Shown here: piece by piece, positions 28,544 through 37,406 of the stretch
How positions within the stretch are numbered: the first letter of the stretch is position 1
How the letters are laid out: every line of letters begins with the position of its first letter
NCBI RefSeq assembly: GCF_022601975.1
Contig: NZ_JAKVIR010000004.1
Span: 124,001 to 188,000 of the forward strand
Reading direction: 5' to 3'
Source: Pontibacter sp. E15-1
GTDB taxonomy: Bacteria; Bacteroidota; Bacteroidia; Cytophagales; Hymenobacteraceae
DNA length: 64,000 nt
Position numbers and translations under genes: made by a program
The notes under the pieces: generated by a model
The model's input: the letters and a program-made list of their open reading frames with translations, nothing else
What the model was told of the DNA's origin: nothing
The model's database searches: none

Positions 28544-28616
28544 ACACAAAAAGTGAGTGCTTAATTATTTTTCACAACAGAGGTGGTGCAGCGCTTTAGT
28601 TGTGTGTAATCTATAT
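28544..28616 (+). repeat. leader repeat directly upstream of FecR, copy 2
   Basis: This block (GACACAAAAAGTGAGTGC, TTAATTATTTTT, then GAGGTGGTGCAG and TGTGTAAT) repeats 21068-21137 with few changes. It ends 22 bp before the FecR start codon and so probably contains the promoter or 5' leader of the fecR-susC-susD operon. Confidence 0.7.
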
Positions 28617-28638
28617 ATAAACACTCACATCAAGATTA

Positions 28639-29670
28639 ATGAATCATAGCTTACTCGATCGGTTCTACAGAGGGGAATGCACGCCAGAAGAGGCGCAGGC
28701 AGTGCTGCGTTGGTTCCGATCCGAAAACCTGAAGCCGGGGCAGGAGCAGGAGCTCCGCGCCCTGTGGAACGAGCAGGCCGAAACGCCGCATCTGACCCAC
28801 GACGCTGAGGCCCTGCTGGGCCGGATCAAGGCGCAGCTGCCGCAGCAAGAGGCCCCCGAGACGCCTGTGCTCCATATGTCGCAGCCGCGGTTCTGGCTGA
28901 AGGTTGCGGCCGTGCTGCTGCCGCTCTTTCTGCTGGCCGGACTGGCGCTCTACAGCCTGCGCCCCGAGCCGGCCGCTTACGTGTCGGTGGAGGCCGCGCC
29001 GGGTGTGCGCAAGGCCGTTTACCTGCCCGACGGCTCGGTAGTGCACCTGCACGCGGGCAGCCGAGTGACTTTCCAAAAGGGCTTTGGCGGCAAGAAGCGG
29101 GAGATCGACCTGCAGGGGGAGGCCTTTTTCGAGGTAGCCAAAGACCGGCAGCGCCCCTTCATCGTGCATACCGGCGCAATCTCCACCCAGGCGCTGGGCA
29201 CCTCGTTCAACATCCGGTACATGGCCGGCGAGGAGGCGATTGCTGTGTCGCTGGCCACGGGGGTGGTGCAAGTGGAGCGGCAGGCAGAAAAGGGCCGGAA
29301 GCAGCTGCTGGGCAGACTCACGCCGGGCCTGCAGCTCGCCTACCACGGGGCATCGCAGGAGTTCGCCGTGGCCCCCTTCGACCGGGCCGAGGTGCTGGGC
29401 TGGAAAGAGGGCGTGCTCACCTTCCGCAGTGCCGACATGGACGAGGTGGTGCGCAAGCTGGAGCAGTGGTATGGGGTGGAGATCGAGGTGGAGGCCAAGG
29501 GCAAACCCGGCAAAGCCTGGGACTATACCGGGGCCTACGACAACGAGTCGCTGGATAAGGTGCTCGAGGGCATCGGCTTCGTGAAGGGCTTTACCTACAA
29601 ACGCACCAAAAAGAAAGTGAAAATCGAGTTTAACCAATCACAGCAGGATATGAGGCACGCAAAGGAATGA
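28639..29670 (+). CDS. FecR-type anti-sigma factor with DUF4974 C-terminal domain
   Basis: A 343-residue inner-membrane protein. Residues 1-85 are the cytoplasmic sigma-binding helices (LLDRFYRGECTPEEAQAVLRW is typical); 86-107 is a single membrane span; about 118-210 is the periplasmic FecR domain (GVRKAVYLPDGSVVHLHAGS, FFEVAKDRQRPFIV, LGTSFNIRYM); about 253-325 is the DUF4974 domain, which contacts the STN domain of the SusC. It precedes an STN-type SusC by about 117 bp. Its cognate sigma factor is normally the preceding gene, but here the only candidate is at 20350-20949 on the opposite strand. Confidence 0.93.
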   Translation: MNHSLLDRFYRGECTPEEAQAVLRWFRSENLKPGQEQELRALWNEQAETPHLTHDAEALLGRIKAQLPQQEAPETPVLHMSQPRFWLKVAAVLLPLFLLAGLALYSLRPEPAAYVSVEAAPGVRKAVYLPDGSVVHLHAGSRVTFQKGFGGKKREIDLQGEAFFEVAKDRQRPFIVHTGAISTQALGTSFNIRYMAGEEAIAVSLATGVVQVERQAEKGRKQLLGRLTPGLQLAYHGASQEFAVAPFDRAEVLGWKEGVLTFRSADMDEVVRKLEQWYGVEIEVEAKGKPGKAWDYTGAYDNESLDKVLEGIGFVKGFTYKRTKKKVKIEFNQSQQDMRHAKE

Positions 29671-29674
29671 AAAA

Positions 29675-29699
29675 AGCCAGCCCTGGGATAGGGCTGGCT
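29675..29699 (+). terminator. hairpin between FecR and SusC 2 (weak terminator or attenuator)
   Basis: A nine-base perfect stem (AGCCAGCCC / GGGCTGGCT) around TGGGATA, starting 4 bp after the FecR stop. On the plus strand it is not followed by a T run, so it is more likely an attenuator or mRNA-stabilising structure between fecR and susC than a full terminator. On the minus strand it would be followed by T6. Confidence 0.5.
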
Positions 29700-29787
29700 C
29701 TAGACTCCCCCCGAAGAAATCTGTTGACGCATTTTCTTGCAGAGGGGTTTGTTTAACGGTTTCAATCACATTAAACATCACAAATTT

Positions 29788-32700
29788 ATGAAAAACAATT
29801 TTTACTACCTACTAAAAGGTGGGGTAACAAGTGCTCTGGCGGCAACGCTGGTGCTACTGCTTACCACCCTCTACGTATCCGCAGCCGATATTGACGTGCC
29901 GCTGCCCGATATGCAGAACGCAAAGGTGACGCTCTTGCTAAAAGAAGGCTCCCTGCAGGATTTTATCAAGAGCGTGGAAAACCAGACCCCTTTCCGCTTC
30001 ACCTTTGATGAGAAAGAAGTATCAGGGAAAAAGGTGCTGTCAGTAAACGCCAGAAACGAGCCGCTCAGCAAAGTGCTCGACCGGGTGGGATCCGAAACAG
30101 GGCTGGAGTTTAAGCTGATCAATAACAATATCCATATACGGCTTGCCAAGGCCAGTAAGCCATCGTCGTTCAGCGTGCCCGCTGCCCGATTGAGTGCGCA
30201 AACGCAGGCGCCGGTCACCGGCCGTGTTACAGGCAGCAACGGTATTGGCTTGCCCGGTGTGAGTATCGCCGTGAGGGGAACCGGCAAAGGCACCGTTACC
30301 GATGTGGACGGAAATTTTACGATCGCCGCTTCCTCCGGTGATGTGCTTGTGTTCTCCTATATCGGGTTTGCCACCAAAGAAGTGACTGTAGGCAACCAAA
30401 GCAAACTAAATGTTACGCTGGGGGAGGATACACAGGCCCTGAAGGAAGTGGTAGTGACCGCGCTTGGCATTAAAAGGGAAGCGAAAAAGCTGGGCTATGC
30501 CACGACAACGGTAGATACGGATGCGCTTTTGAGCAGCCGGTCCACGAATGTGGGGAACAACCTTGTCGGAAAAGTATCCGGGGTAAACGTGCAGGCGCCG
30601 CCAACCGGACCGGGCGGCTCCTCCAAAATCAGGATCCGCGGGCAGTCTTCGTTCGGGGGCAACAACTCTCCGCTGATCGTAGTGAACGGCGTGCCGATTA
30701 ACAACGTGGCGCAGGGGCGCGGCAACGGTGCCGACGAAGGCTTTGCCGGTGAGGCGAAATCTGACACAGGAGATGGCCTGCAAAGTATAAACCCAGAGGA
30801 TATCGAGTCGATGACGGTGCTGAAAGGCGCGGCGGCAGCGGCCCTGTATGGCTTCCGGGCGAAAGACGGGGTCATCATCATCACCACCAAGTCCGGTGTC
30901 AACCAAACCGGCATAGGTATAACGGTTTCCTCCACGGTGCAGGCCGATCAGGCGCTGGACTTCACCGATTTTCAGTATGAGTACGGCCAGGGCGAAGGCG
31001 GCAAGCGTCCTCAAAGTGTGAGCGATGCCCGCTCGTCTGGGGTATGGAGCTTCGGGGAGCGCTTCGATGGCCAGCCCACCTGGCAGGTAGACGGAGAGCA
31101 GCACCCCTACGAGCCTTTCAAAGACCGCACCCACGCCTTTTACCGTACCGGCCTGATGCTGCAGAACAGCGTGGCGCTGGCCGGCGGAAATGAGAAAGGG
31201 AACTTCCGTGTATCCTTTTCCAACACCGATTCCGACGGCATCGTGCCCAAGTCGGGCTTTACCAGAAGATCCCTGAACCTGGGTTTGACTTATAACCTGA
31301 CCGATAAACTCTCGACGCAGGTAAATGCCAACTACTCCAACGAGTATAACAAGAACCCGCCCGTTGTGTCGCAGCAGGACTTCAACGTGAACTCTACCCT
31401 GTATACCCTGGCCAATAGCATCGACCCCCGCTGGATGAAGGACGCCTATAAAGACCCGGTTACCGGCAACGAGATAAACCCGGCGCGTTTCACAAACCGC
31501 ACCAACATGTACTGGTCGGTGAACGAGCGCTTCGAGAACCGCAAGCGCGACCGCCTCTTCGGCAATGTGTTGCTGCGGTATGAGCTAACGCCGTGGCTGT
31601 ATGCGCAGGGCCGCGTGGGGCAGGATTATTTTAGCGTGAACCACGAGGTGAACCGCCCGACCGGCACCGCGTTTCTGCCGCCTCCGCCGTCTGGCTTTAA
31701 CGGGAACTATTACCAGGATTCGGAGAATTTCCGGGAGCTTAACCTCGACTTCCTGATCGGGGCGAACCATGCCTTCGGCGACTTTAGCATCGATGCGGCT
31801 TTCGGCGGAAACTCCATGGAGCAGACCTCCCAAACGTTAAGCACCTCTGTTTCAAATTTCTATGTCCGTGACTTATATACCATCAACAACGGGCAGATCA
31901 AAGAGCCAGGCTTCGACTACTTCCGAAAGAAAGTAAACTCTTTATATGGAACCTTGGAGCTTGGTTTTCGCGAGTACCTTTTCCTGACCCTGACAAACCG
32001 GAACGACTGGTTCTCCACCCTCAACCCAAAATCTAACAGTTACTTATACCCATCGGCTAGTGTCAGCTATGTGTTCAGCCAGGCCTTTGCCAGCTCGCTG
32101 CCCACCTGGGTAAGCTTTGGCAAGCTGCGCGTGGCCTATGCCGAGGCAGGCGGCGACACCAACCCGTATACCAACAGTCTTTTCTATTCGCTCAACAACA
32201 ACACGCTGAACGGGGTGCCGCTGGGCAGCATTGCCGGCACCACCAGCCCCAACCCGAACCTGCGGCCGCTGATTATAAAAGAAGCCGAGGTTGGCCTGGA
32301 ACTGAAGCTGTTTGACAACCGGGTATTCCTGGACCTGGCCGCATACCGCAAGAATACCGAAGACGAAATCCTGAATGTGGATATCTCCAATGCCTCAGGG
32401 TATGGACAGACAAAAGTTAACGTGGGCAGACTGCGCAACCAGGGTGTTGAGATGCTGCTGGGCTTTATGCCGGTGCGCAACAGCACCATCAGCTGGGAGT
32501 CGGCCTTTAACCTGACCTACAACAAGAGCGAGGTGCTGGAGTTGGCCAATAACCAGCAACGGATAGACGTGGGCACGGGCGAGTACATCGGCATCGTGTC
32601 GCATGAGGTGGGGCTGCCGCTTGGCTCGCTGCGCGGCGTGGATTTCCGGCGCGACGACCAGGGGCGCGTGATAACGTCTGACGGCAGAATGCTGGGCGGC

Positions 32701-33246
32701 AACATCGTGACCTACGGCAGCGCCGTTCCCACGCATACCGGCGGCTGGCTGAACACCGTCAATTTCAAAGGCTTCCGCCTGTTTACGCAGGTCGACTTTA
32801 AGGCAGGCCACAAGATGATCTCCAACTCTAACTTTAACTGGTACCGCCACGGCTTGCACAAAGCCACGTTGGATGGCCGCGAGGGAGGGGTTATTTTCCC
32901 GAGCGTAACGCCCGAAGGCGAGCCGAACACCACGGCCGTGCTGCCTGGCACCTTTTACAACGGCGTGCGCAGCTTCAGTATAGCCACTCCTTTTGTGTAC
33001 AATGCCAGCTTTGTGCGGTGGCGCACCCTCTCTCTGGGGTATGACCTGACCAAGGTCTTGTCCGGCAGTTTCATCAAGGGCATGAACGTCAATGCGTATG
33101 TCAACAATGTTCTCATGATCAAGAAATATGTTGATAACCTCGATCCGGAGTCGCAGTACTCGGCTTCTGATAACCTGGCAGGCCTCGAGGCGCACTCGCT
33201 CCCGACCACCCGCAGCTATGGCGTGAATATTAACATCAAATTATAA
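29788..33246 (+). CDS. SusC/RagA-type TonB-dependent transporter with STN signalling domain (pair 2)
   Basis: A 1152-residue outer-membrane transducer. From ATG 29788: signal peptide to about residue 33, STN domain at about 37-119 (VTLLLKEGSLQDFIKSVENQ, LSKVLDRVGSETGLEF), CarboxypepD_reg domain at about 143-220, a TonB-box region with VVVTALGIKREAKKLGYATT, plug (PLIVVNGVPINN, MTVLKGAAAAALYGFRAKDGV), then the barrel. The STN domain binds the periplasmic part of FecR, so this transporter should signal its own substrate to the ECF sigma factor. The LGIKREAKKLGYA variant with a GAAAAALYG plug marks a SusC subgroup different from pairs 1 and 3. The SusD partner starts 8 bp after its stop. Confidence 0.95.
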   Translation: MKNNFYYLLKGGVTSALAATLVLLLTTLYVSAADIDVPLPDMQNAKVTLLLKEGSLQDFIKSVENQTPFRFTFDEKEVSGKKVLSVNARNEPLSKVLDRVGSETGLEFKLINNNIHIRLAKASKPSSFSVPAARLSAQTQAPVTGRVTGSNGIGLPGVSIAVRGTGKGTVTDVDGNFTIAASSGDVLVFSYIGFATKEVTVGNQSKLNVTLGEDTQALKEVVVTALGIKREAKKLGYATTTVDTDALLSSRSTNVGNNLVGKVSGVNVQAPPTGPGGSSKIRIRGQSSFGGNNSPLIVVNGVPINNVAQGRGNGADEGFAGEAKSDTGDGLQSINPEDIESMTVLKGAAAAALYGFRAKDGVIIITTKSGVNQTGIGITVSSTVQADQALDFTDFQYEYGQGEGGKRPQSVSDARSSGVWSFGERFDGQPTWQVDGEQHPYEPFKDRTHAFYRTGLMLQNSVALAGGNEKGNFRVSFSNTDSDGIVPKSGFTRRSLNLGLTYNLTDKLSTQVNANYSNEYNKNPPVVSQQDFNVNSTLYTLANSIDPRWMKDAYKDPVTGNEINPARFTNRTNMYWSVNERFENRKRDRLFGNVLLRYELTPWLYAQGRVGQDYFSVNHEVNRPTGTAFLPPPPSGFNGNYYQDSENFRELNLDFLIGANHAFGDFSIDAAFGGNSMEQTSQTLSTSVSNFYVRDLYTINNGQIKEPGFDYFRKKVNSLYGTLELGFREYLFLTLTNRNDWFSTLNPKSNSYLYPSASVSYVFSQAFASSLPTWVSFGKLRVAYAEAGGDTNPYTNSLFYSLNNNTLNGVPLGSIAGTTSPNPNLRPLIIKEAEVGLELKLFDNRVFLDLAAYRKNTEDEILNVDISNASGYGQTKVNVGRLRNQGVEMLLGFMPVRNSTISWESAFNLTYNKSEVLELANNQQRIDVGTGEYIGIVSHEVGLPLGSLRGVDFRRDDQGRVITSDGRMLGGNIVTYGSAVPTHTGGWLNTVNFKGFRLFTQVDFKAGHKMISNSNFNWYRHGLHKATLDGREGGVIFPSVTPEGEPNTTAVLPGTFYNGVRSFSIATPFVYNASFVRWRTLSLGYDLTKVLSGSFIKGMNVNAYVNNVLMIKKYVDNLDPESQYSASDNLAGLEAHSLPTTRSYGVNINIKL

Positions 33247-33254
33247 TAGCAATT

Positions 33255-34841
33255 ATGAGCAACATCATGAGAAAGAACATATATAAATCGATGGTAATGA
33301 TTGCACTGCTATTTGGCGCGAGTAGTTGCGATAAGGATTTTGAAGAGATCAACACCAACCCGATAGAGCCGACTGCGCTGAACCCGGAGTATCTGTTTTC
33401 GGATGCGCAACGGACGTCTGCCGTGAACACGCTTACCTATCAGGCGCCCATCGTGCAGCAGGTGCAGATCCCTTTTTCGGGAAACCCGGCGGGCGGCAAC
33501 CTGAATGTGGTGAACGAAACGAACACCGCGCCCATCTTTAACACGCTTTATACCGAGTCGATCCGCAACCTGACGGACATCATCGACAAGACCATAGACG
33601 ACCCGGAGCGGAGCAACCTCTACAACATGGCCCGCATCTGGCGCGCCTACTGTTTCCAGGTGTTAGTGGACACGTATGGCGATGTGCCTTACGCGGAGGC
33701 AGGAAAGGGGTATCTGGAGAGTACCTACCTGCCAACCTACGAGCAGGCGTCGGTTATCTACGAGGATCTCATTAAGGAGTACCAGCAGGCGACCGATGCG
33801 CTTAACCCGGATGGCGACATCGTGCAGGGCGACCTGTTTTACCAGGGCAACATTGCCCAGTGGAAAAAGCTCGGCAACTCCCTTTTGCTGCGCACCGGCA
33901 TGCGCTATACCGAAACCGATCAGGCGAAAGCCCAATCCATCGTGGCGGTTGCCATTGACCCGGCGCGGGGCGGTGTGATGCGTTCTACCGACGATGATGC
34001 CTATGTGCCGTTCAGCGGTATTTTCACGCACCCCATGTCGTCGCAGTTGCAGGCCACAGAGCGCCATAACTACTATGTGGGCGCTCCTTTTGTGAGTTTC
34101 CTGCAAAACACCAACGACCCGCGGCTAAGGTACATTGCGGTGAAGTATGAGAACCCGGTGAACCCGTTGGCGACCGCAGGCGCGGAAAATACAAATCCGG
34201 AAGATCAGCAGGGGATGCCCTATGGGTATGACGAAACCACGATTGCCACCGCACCGGGCTTTCCGGGTAAAATTGGCTCTGCCTTCGCCTACTCGCAGCT
34301 GAACCGCAGAACAGTGCTGCGCCTCGACCGTCCGGAATTTGTGGTGACCTATGCGCAGACCTCGCTGCTCATGGCCGAAGCCGCCCACCGGGGGTATATC
34401 GCGGGGGGAGAGGCCATGGCGCAGGAGTATTACGAGGCGGGTATCCGGGCGCACATGCAGCAAATGGAAGCTTACAGCGGTGACACGGAAAGCTCCACCA
34501 TCGATATCTCAGCGAGCCAGGTAGACGCTTACCTGCAGGAGCCCGAAGTGGCGTATGACCCTGCCCGCGCCCTGGAGCAAATCAACGAACAGTACTGGGT
34601 GGCCTCGTTCCTGCAGTTTCAGGAGGCCTGGTCCAATTTCCGCAGAAGCGGTTACCCCACCTTACAGCCGATCAATTATCCGGGGCAGGATCCTTCCGTC
34701 AACGCTACCGGCGACGGCTTTATCCGGAGGTTAACCTATCCGCTCCGCGAACGGTCGGTGAACACGACTAATGTAGAAGCGGCCATCGCAAGAATGGGCG
34801 GAAACACGCTGGGTACCCGGGTCTTCTGGGATGCGCAGTAG
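33255..34841 (+). CDS. SusD-like outer-membrane lipoprotein (SusD-like_2 type, pair 2)
   Basis: A 528-residue lipoprotein; lipobox SSC, Cys25 from ATG 33255 (Cys21 from ATG 33267). The mature N-terminus (DKDFEEINTNPIEPTALNPEYLFS) and blocks such as ARIWRAYCFQVLVDTYGDVPYAEA and WKKLGNSLLLRTGMRY belong to the SusD-like subgroup usually found beside STN-type SusC proteins. The C-terminus (RLTYPLRERSVNTTNVEAAI) also fits. It starts 8 bp after SusC 2 and has a likely terminator about 57 bp downstream. Ligand unknown. Confidence 0.93.
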   Translation: MSNIMRKNIYKSMVMIALLFGASSCDKDFEEINTNPIEPTALNPEYLFSDAQRTSAVNTLTYQAPIVQQVQIPFSGNPAGGNLNVVNETNTAPIFNTLYTESIRNLTDIIDKTIDDPERSNLYNMARIWRAYCFQVLVDTYGDVPYAEAGKGYLESTYLPTYEQASVIYEDLIKEYQQATDALNPDGDIVQGDLFYQGNIAQWKKLGNSLLLRTGMRYTETDQAKAQSIVAVAIDPARGGVMRSTDDDAYVPFSGIFTHPMSSQLQATERHNYYVGAPFVSFLQNTNDPRLRYIAVKYENPVNPLATAGAENTNPEDQQGMPYGYDETTIATAPGFPGKIGSAFAYSQLNRRTVLRLDRPEFVVTYAQTSLLMAEAAHRGYIAGGEAMAQEYYEAGIRAHMQQMEAYSGDTESSTIDISASQVDAYLQEPEVAYDPARALEQINEQYWVASFLQFQEAWSNFRRSGYPTLQPINYPGQDPSVNATGDGFIRRLTYPLRERSVNTTNVEAAIARMGGNTLGTRVFWDAQ

Positions 34842-34897
34842 CAGGCTTCCATACCCAGTGGAGTGACTTTTTTTCAGTGCAAACAGTGGTTGATTTT

Positions 34898-34936
34898 AGA
34901 GGGTAAAGTTTTGTGAGTAAGGCTTTGCCCTCTTTC
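34898..34936 (+). terminator. probable intrinsic terminator after SusC/SusD pair 2
   Basis: A stem of about 11 bp with one mismatch (AGAGGGTAAAG at 34898-34908, CTTTGCCCTCT at 34923-34933) followed by TTTCC. Confidence 0.6.
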
Positions 34937-35073
34937 CACCGTGCCCTCCAGCGGCAATGGAAGCACTATGCCCAGTCACGGACAGAAAACTATAAAAAGA
35001 CCCTGAATCCTGAGCCTCGGGTATTGCCGTTGGCTTGTGGCCTTCTCCACATGAAATACAAATAAACTATTGT

Positions 35074-36024
35074 ATGAAGAAGATTTACCTATACTCTTTC
35101 CTGATGTTATGCCTTGGCTTGTCCACTGTTTCGGTAGCACAGCAGATTTCGCGGGAGGAGATGCTTTTTCTCACGCCTGAGTGGAAAGGCGAGCGCTTCC
35201 CGGACGGGCGGCCCAAGGTGCCGGATGCTATTATCCGGAGAATGAAGCTGGTGACGCACGAAGAAGCCTGGTCGGTGATGAAAGGCGAAAACTACAAATA
35301 CCAGTATGCCGAGGGCTGGCTGGTGGTTAACCCGGACAGCGTGCTGGTGGGGCGGGCGCTCACAGCCACGTTTATGCCCGGGCGGCCGGATATCCACCGT
35401 GTGATCGACAAAAAAGGCCACGGCAAAGACGGCCGCATCAAATCCCAGAACTCCTGGCCGATCGATCTGCTGGTGAAAGGCGATGTGTACGTCGTGGACC
35501 AGTTTGGGGCGCACGTAGACGGGCCAACCATCGGCGATAACCTGGCGAACTCCATTTACGCCAAATCCGGCAACGGCATCGTGTACGAAGGGGCCATCCG
35601 CGACATTGCCGGCCTCAAAGAGCTGGGCTCCTTTACCTCCTTTGTCAGAAGCTATCACCCCTCGCATCACCTGAACAACCCGGACGGCGAGCTGAACACC
35701 ACGCTGATCGGGATTAACAAGCCCACGCGGATAGGCACCGTGCTGGTGATGCCGGGCGACATAGTGTTGGGCCGCGATGGCGGCGTGAGCTTTATACCCC
35801 CGCACCTGGCGGAGAAGGTAGTGAAAACCTCAGAAGTTGTGCGGCTGCGCGACATGTTCGGGCACCAGCGCCTGCGCGAGCAGAAATACACGGCAGGCCA
35901 GATCGATAACCGCTGGTCAGCGGACATTGAGAAGGATTTCTCGAAATGGCTGAACGACCACGTGAATGAATTGCCGGTTCCGAAGGAGCAGATTCAGGAG
36001 TTATTAAAAACCCGCACCTGGTAA
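35074..36024 (+). CDS. exported long RraA-like protein (possible aldolase), cassette 1
   Basis: A 316-residue protein with a Sec signal peptide (ATG 35074; cleavage near SVAQQ). The core is the RraA/HMG-aldolase fold: WPIDLLVKGDVYVVD, TIGDNLANSIYAKSGNG and the G-A-I-R-D motif, whose Arg-Asp pair is catalytic in 4-hydroxy-4-methyl-2-oxoglutarate aldolases; GTVLVMPGDIVLGRDGGVSFIP follows. It is about twice the length of E. coli RraA (roughly 160 residues), with extra N- and C-terminal parts. It is followed 30 bp later by an exported enolase-superfamily dehydratase, and the pair is repeated downstream. Cleavage of a 2-keto-3-deoxy sugar acid is a plausible role but is inference. Confidence 0.82.
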   Translation: MKKIYLYSFLMLCLGLSTVSVAQQISREEMLFLTPEWKGERFPDGRPKVPDAIIRRMKLVTHEEAWSVMKGENYKYQYAEGWLVVNPDSVLVGRALTATFMPGRPDIHRVIDKKGHGKDGRIKSQNSWPIDLLVKGDVYVVDQFGAHVDGPTIGDNLANSIYAKSGNGIVYEGAIRDIAGLKELGSFTSFVRSYHPSHHLNNPDGELNTTLIGINKPTRIGTVLVMPGDIVLGRDGGVSFIPPHLAEKVVKTSEVVRLRDMFGHQRLREQKYTAGQIDNRWSADIEKDFSKWLNDHVNELPVPKEQIQELLKTRTW

Positions 36025-36054
36025 GTGCACCACGACATCATAAACGAAGAAAAC

Positions 36055-37338
36055 ATGGCGAATAATCAATCCAGAAGATCATTTTTGACCAAAGGCAGTA
36101 TGGCTGGCCTGGCTAGTTTTACCCTGATGTCCACGTTTGGGCATGAGCTGGAGGCGGCAGTGGACAAGGCACCGAAGGCCTCCAGCCCATCGGACCTGAA
36201 GATTACCGACATCAAGGCCGCTTACATCCGCAACGGGCACAGCCTCTTTGTGAAAGTGCACACCAACCAGGGGGTATGGGGCTGCGGCGAGGCGGTAGAC
36301 GCGACACCCGGCACCTACCAATTGGTGAAGATGTTTGGGGAGCGCATCAAAGGGAAAAGCCCGCTGAATGTGCACCGCATTTTTGAGGACGTCCGGAAGG
36401 CAGGCTTTTTTGAAGGGGCCCAGTCGGGCATGTATGTGGCCGTGCTGACTGCGGTGGAGACTGCCCTTTGGGATTTAACCGGCAAAGCGCTGGGCGTGCC
36501 CGTGTACCAGTTGCTGGGCGGCAAGTTCCGCGACAAGGTGCGGTTATACTGCGACACCGCCGCATACCGGGCAAAAAACCCAACGCCCGAAATGTATGGA
36601 GAGGCGGCCAAGGATGTGGTGAAAAGGGGCTATACCGCTGTAAAGTTCGACATAGACGAAGCCAACGACCCCAACAAGTATGACCACTATAACTGGACGG
36701 CCAGCCCGGCAGAGCTGGAGCGCATGTATAACCAGATTGCCGCCGTGCGGGCCGCGGTTGGGCCGCACATCGATATTTGTGTGGACATGCACGGCCGCTA
36801 CGATGCCACCACCGGCCACCGCGTCGCCAAACTGATGGAGCCACTGAACCTGATGTTTCTGGAAGAGCCGGTTCCGGCCGAGAACGTGGATGCCCTCAAG
36901 CTGATCACCGACTCCACCAGCACGCCGATCTGTGTGGGCGAAAACCTATACCTGGCCCACGGCTTCCGCCGCCTGCTAGAGATAGGCGCCGCCGATATGA
37001 TTATGCCTGACCTGCAGAAAGCGGGCGGGTTAGGCGAGGCCCAGCGCATCGCCAACCTGGCCAACCTGTATTATGTGCCGTTTTCGCCGCATATGGTGGG
37101 CTCTTACCTGGCGGCCATGGCCTCCAGCCACGTGTGCGCATCGGTGCCGAACTTCGCCATCATGGAGTGGCAGCTCTACTTCCATACCGACCCGATGTTC
37201 AAAGAGATCGTGACCTTCGACGGCCCTATGACCGTGGATGGGCACATTGTGGTTTCGAATAAGCCGGGTATAGGGGTCGAGATAAACGAAGAGGGTATGA
37301 AAAAGTACGCGACGAAGGGGTATCCATTCTTTGTGTAA
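36055..37338 (+). CDS. Tat-exported enolase-superfamily sugar-acid dehydratase, cassette 1
   Basis: A 427-residue protein of the mandelate racemase/muconate lactonising family. A twin-arginine signal is at residues 7-12 (RRSFLTKG). Active-site residues of the superfamily can be placed: Lys197 and Asp199 (VKFDID), metal ligands Asp244, Glu270 and Glu296, and His246 in the VDMHGR motif, as in galactonate- and mannonate-type dehydratases; His346 (SPHMVG) follows. Read from ATG 36055. Most family members are cytoplasmic, so export is unusual. Paired with the RraA-like gene upstream. Substrate unknown; an aldonate is likely. Confidence 0.88.
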   Translation: MANNQSRRSFLTKGSMAGLASFTLMSTFGHELEAAVDKAPKASSPSDLKITDIKAAYIRNGHSLFVKVHTNQGVWGCGEAVDATPGTYQLVKMFGERIKGKSPLNVHRIFEDVRKAGFFEGAQSGMYVAVLTAVETALWDLTGKALGVPVYQLLGGKFRDKVRLYCDTAAYRAKNPTPEMYGEAAKDVVKRGYTAVKFDIDEANDPNKYDHYNWTASPAELERMYNQIAAVRAAVGPHIDICVDMHGRYDATTGHRVAKLMEPLNLMFLEEPVPAENVDALKLITDSTSTPICVGENLYLAHGFRRLLEIGAADMIMPDLQKAGGLGEAQRIANLANLYYVPFSPHMVGSYLAAMASSHVCASVPNFAIMEWQLYFHTDPMFKEIVTFDGPMTVDGHIVVSNKPGIGVEINEEGMKKYATKGYPFFV

Positions 37339-37406
37339 GCCTTGGCTTCCCTTTTAACAGTTTTTTGGCAGGTATATAATTTTTGTAATACTTAATAGCA
37401 ACTTAC

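Larger units (their letters stand above)
28041..28638. other. long intergenic region upstream of FecR with several repeats
   Basis: No gene is visible. It carries a pair of imperfect direct repeats, an inverted REP pair and the leader repeat just before FecR (all listed separately). The promoter of the fecR-susC-susD operon must lie at its right end. Confidence 0.6.
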
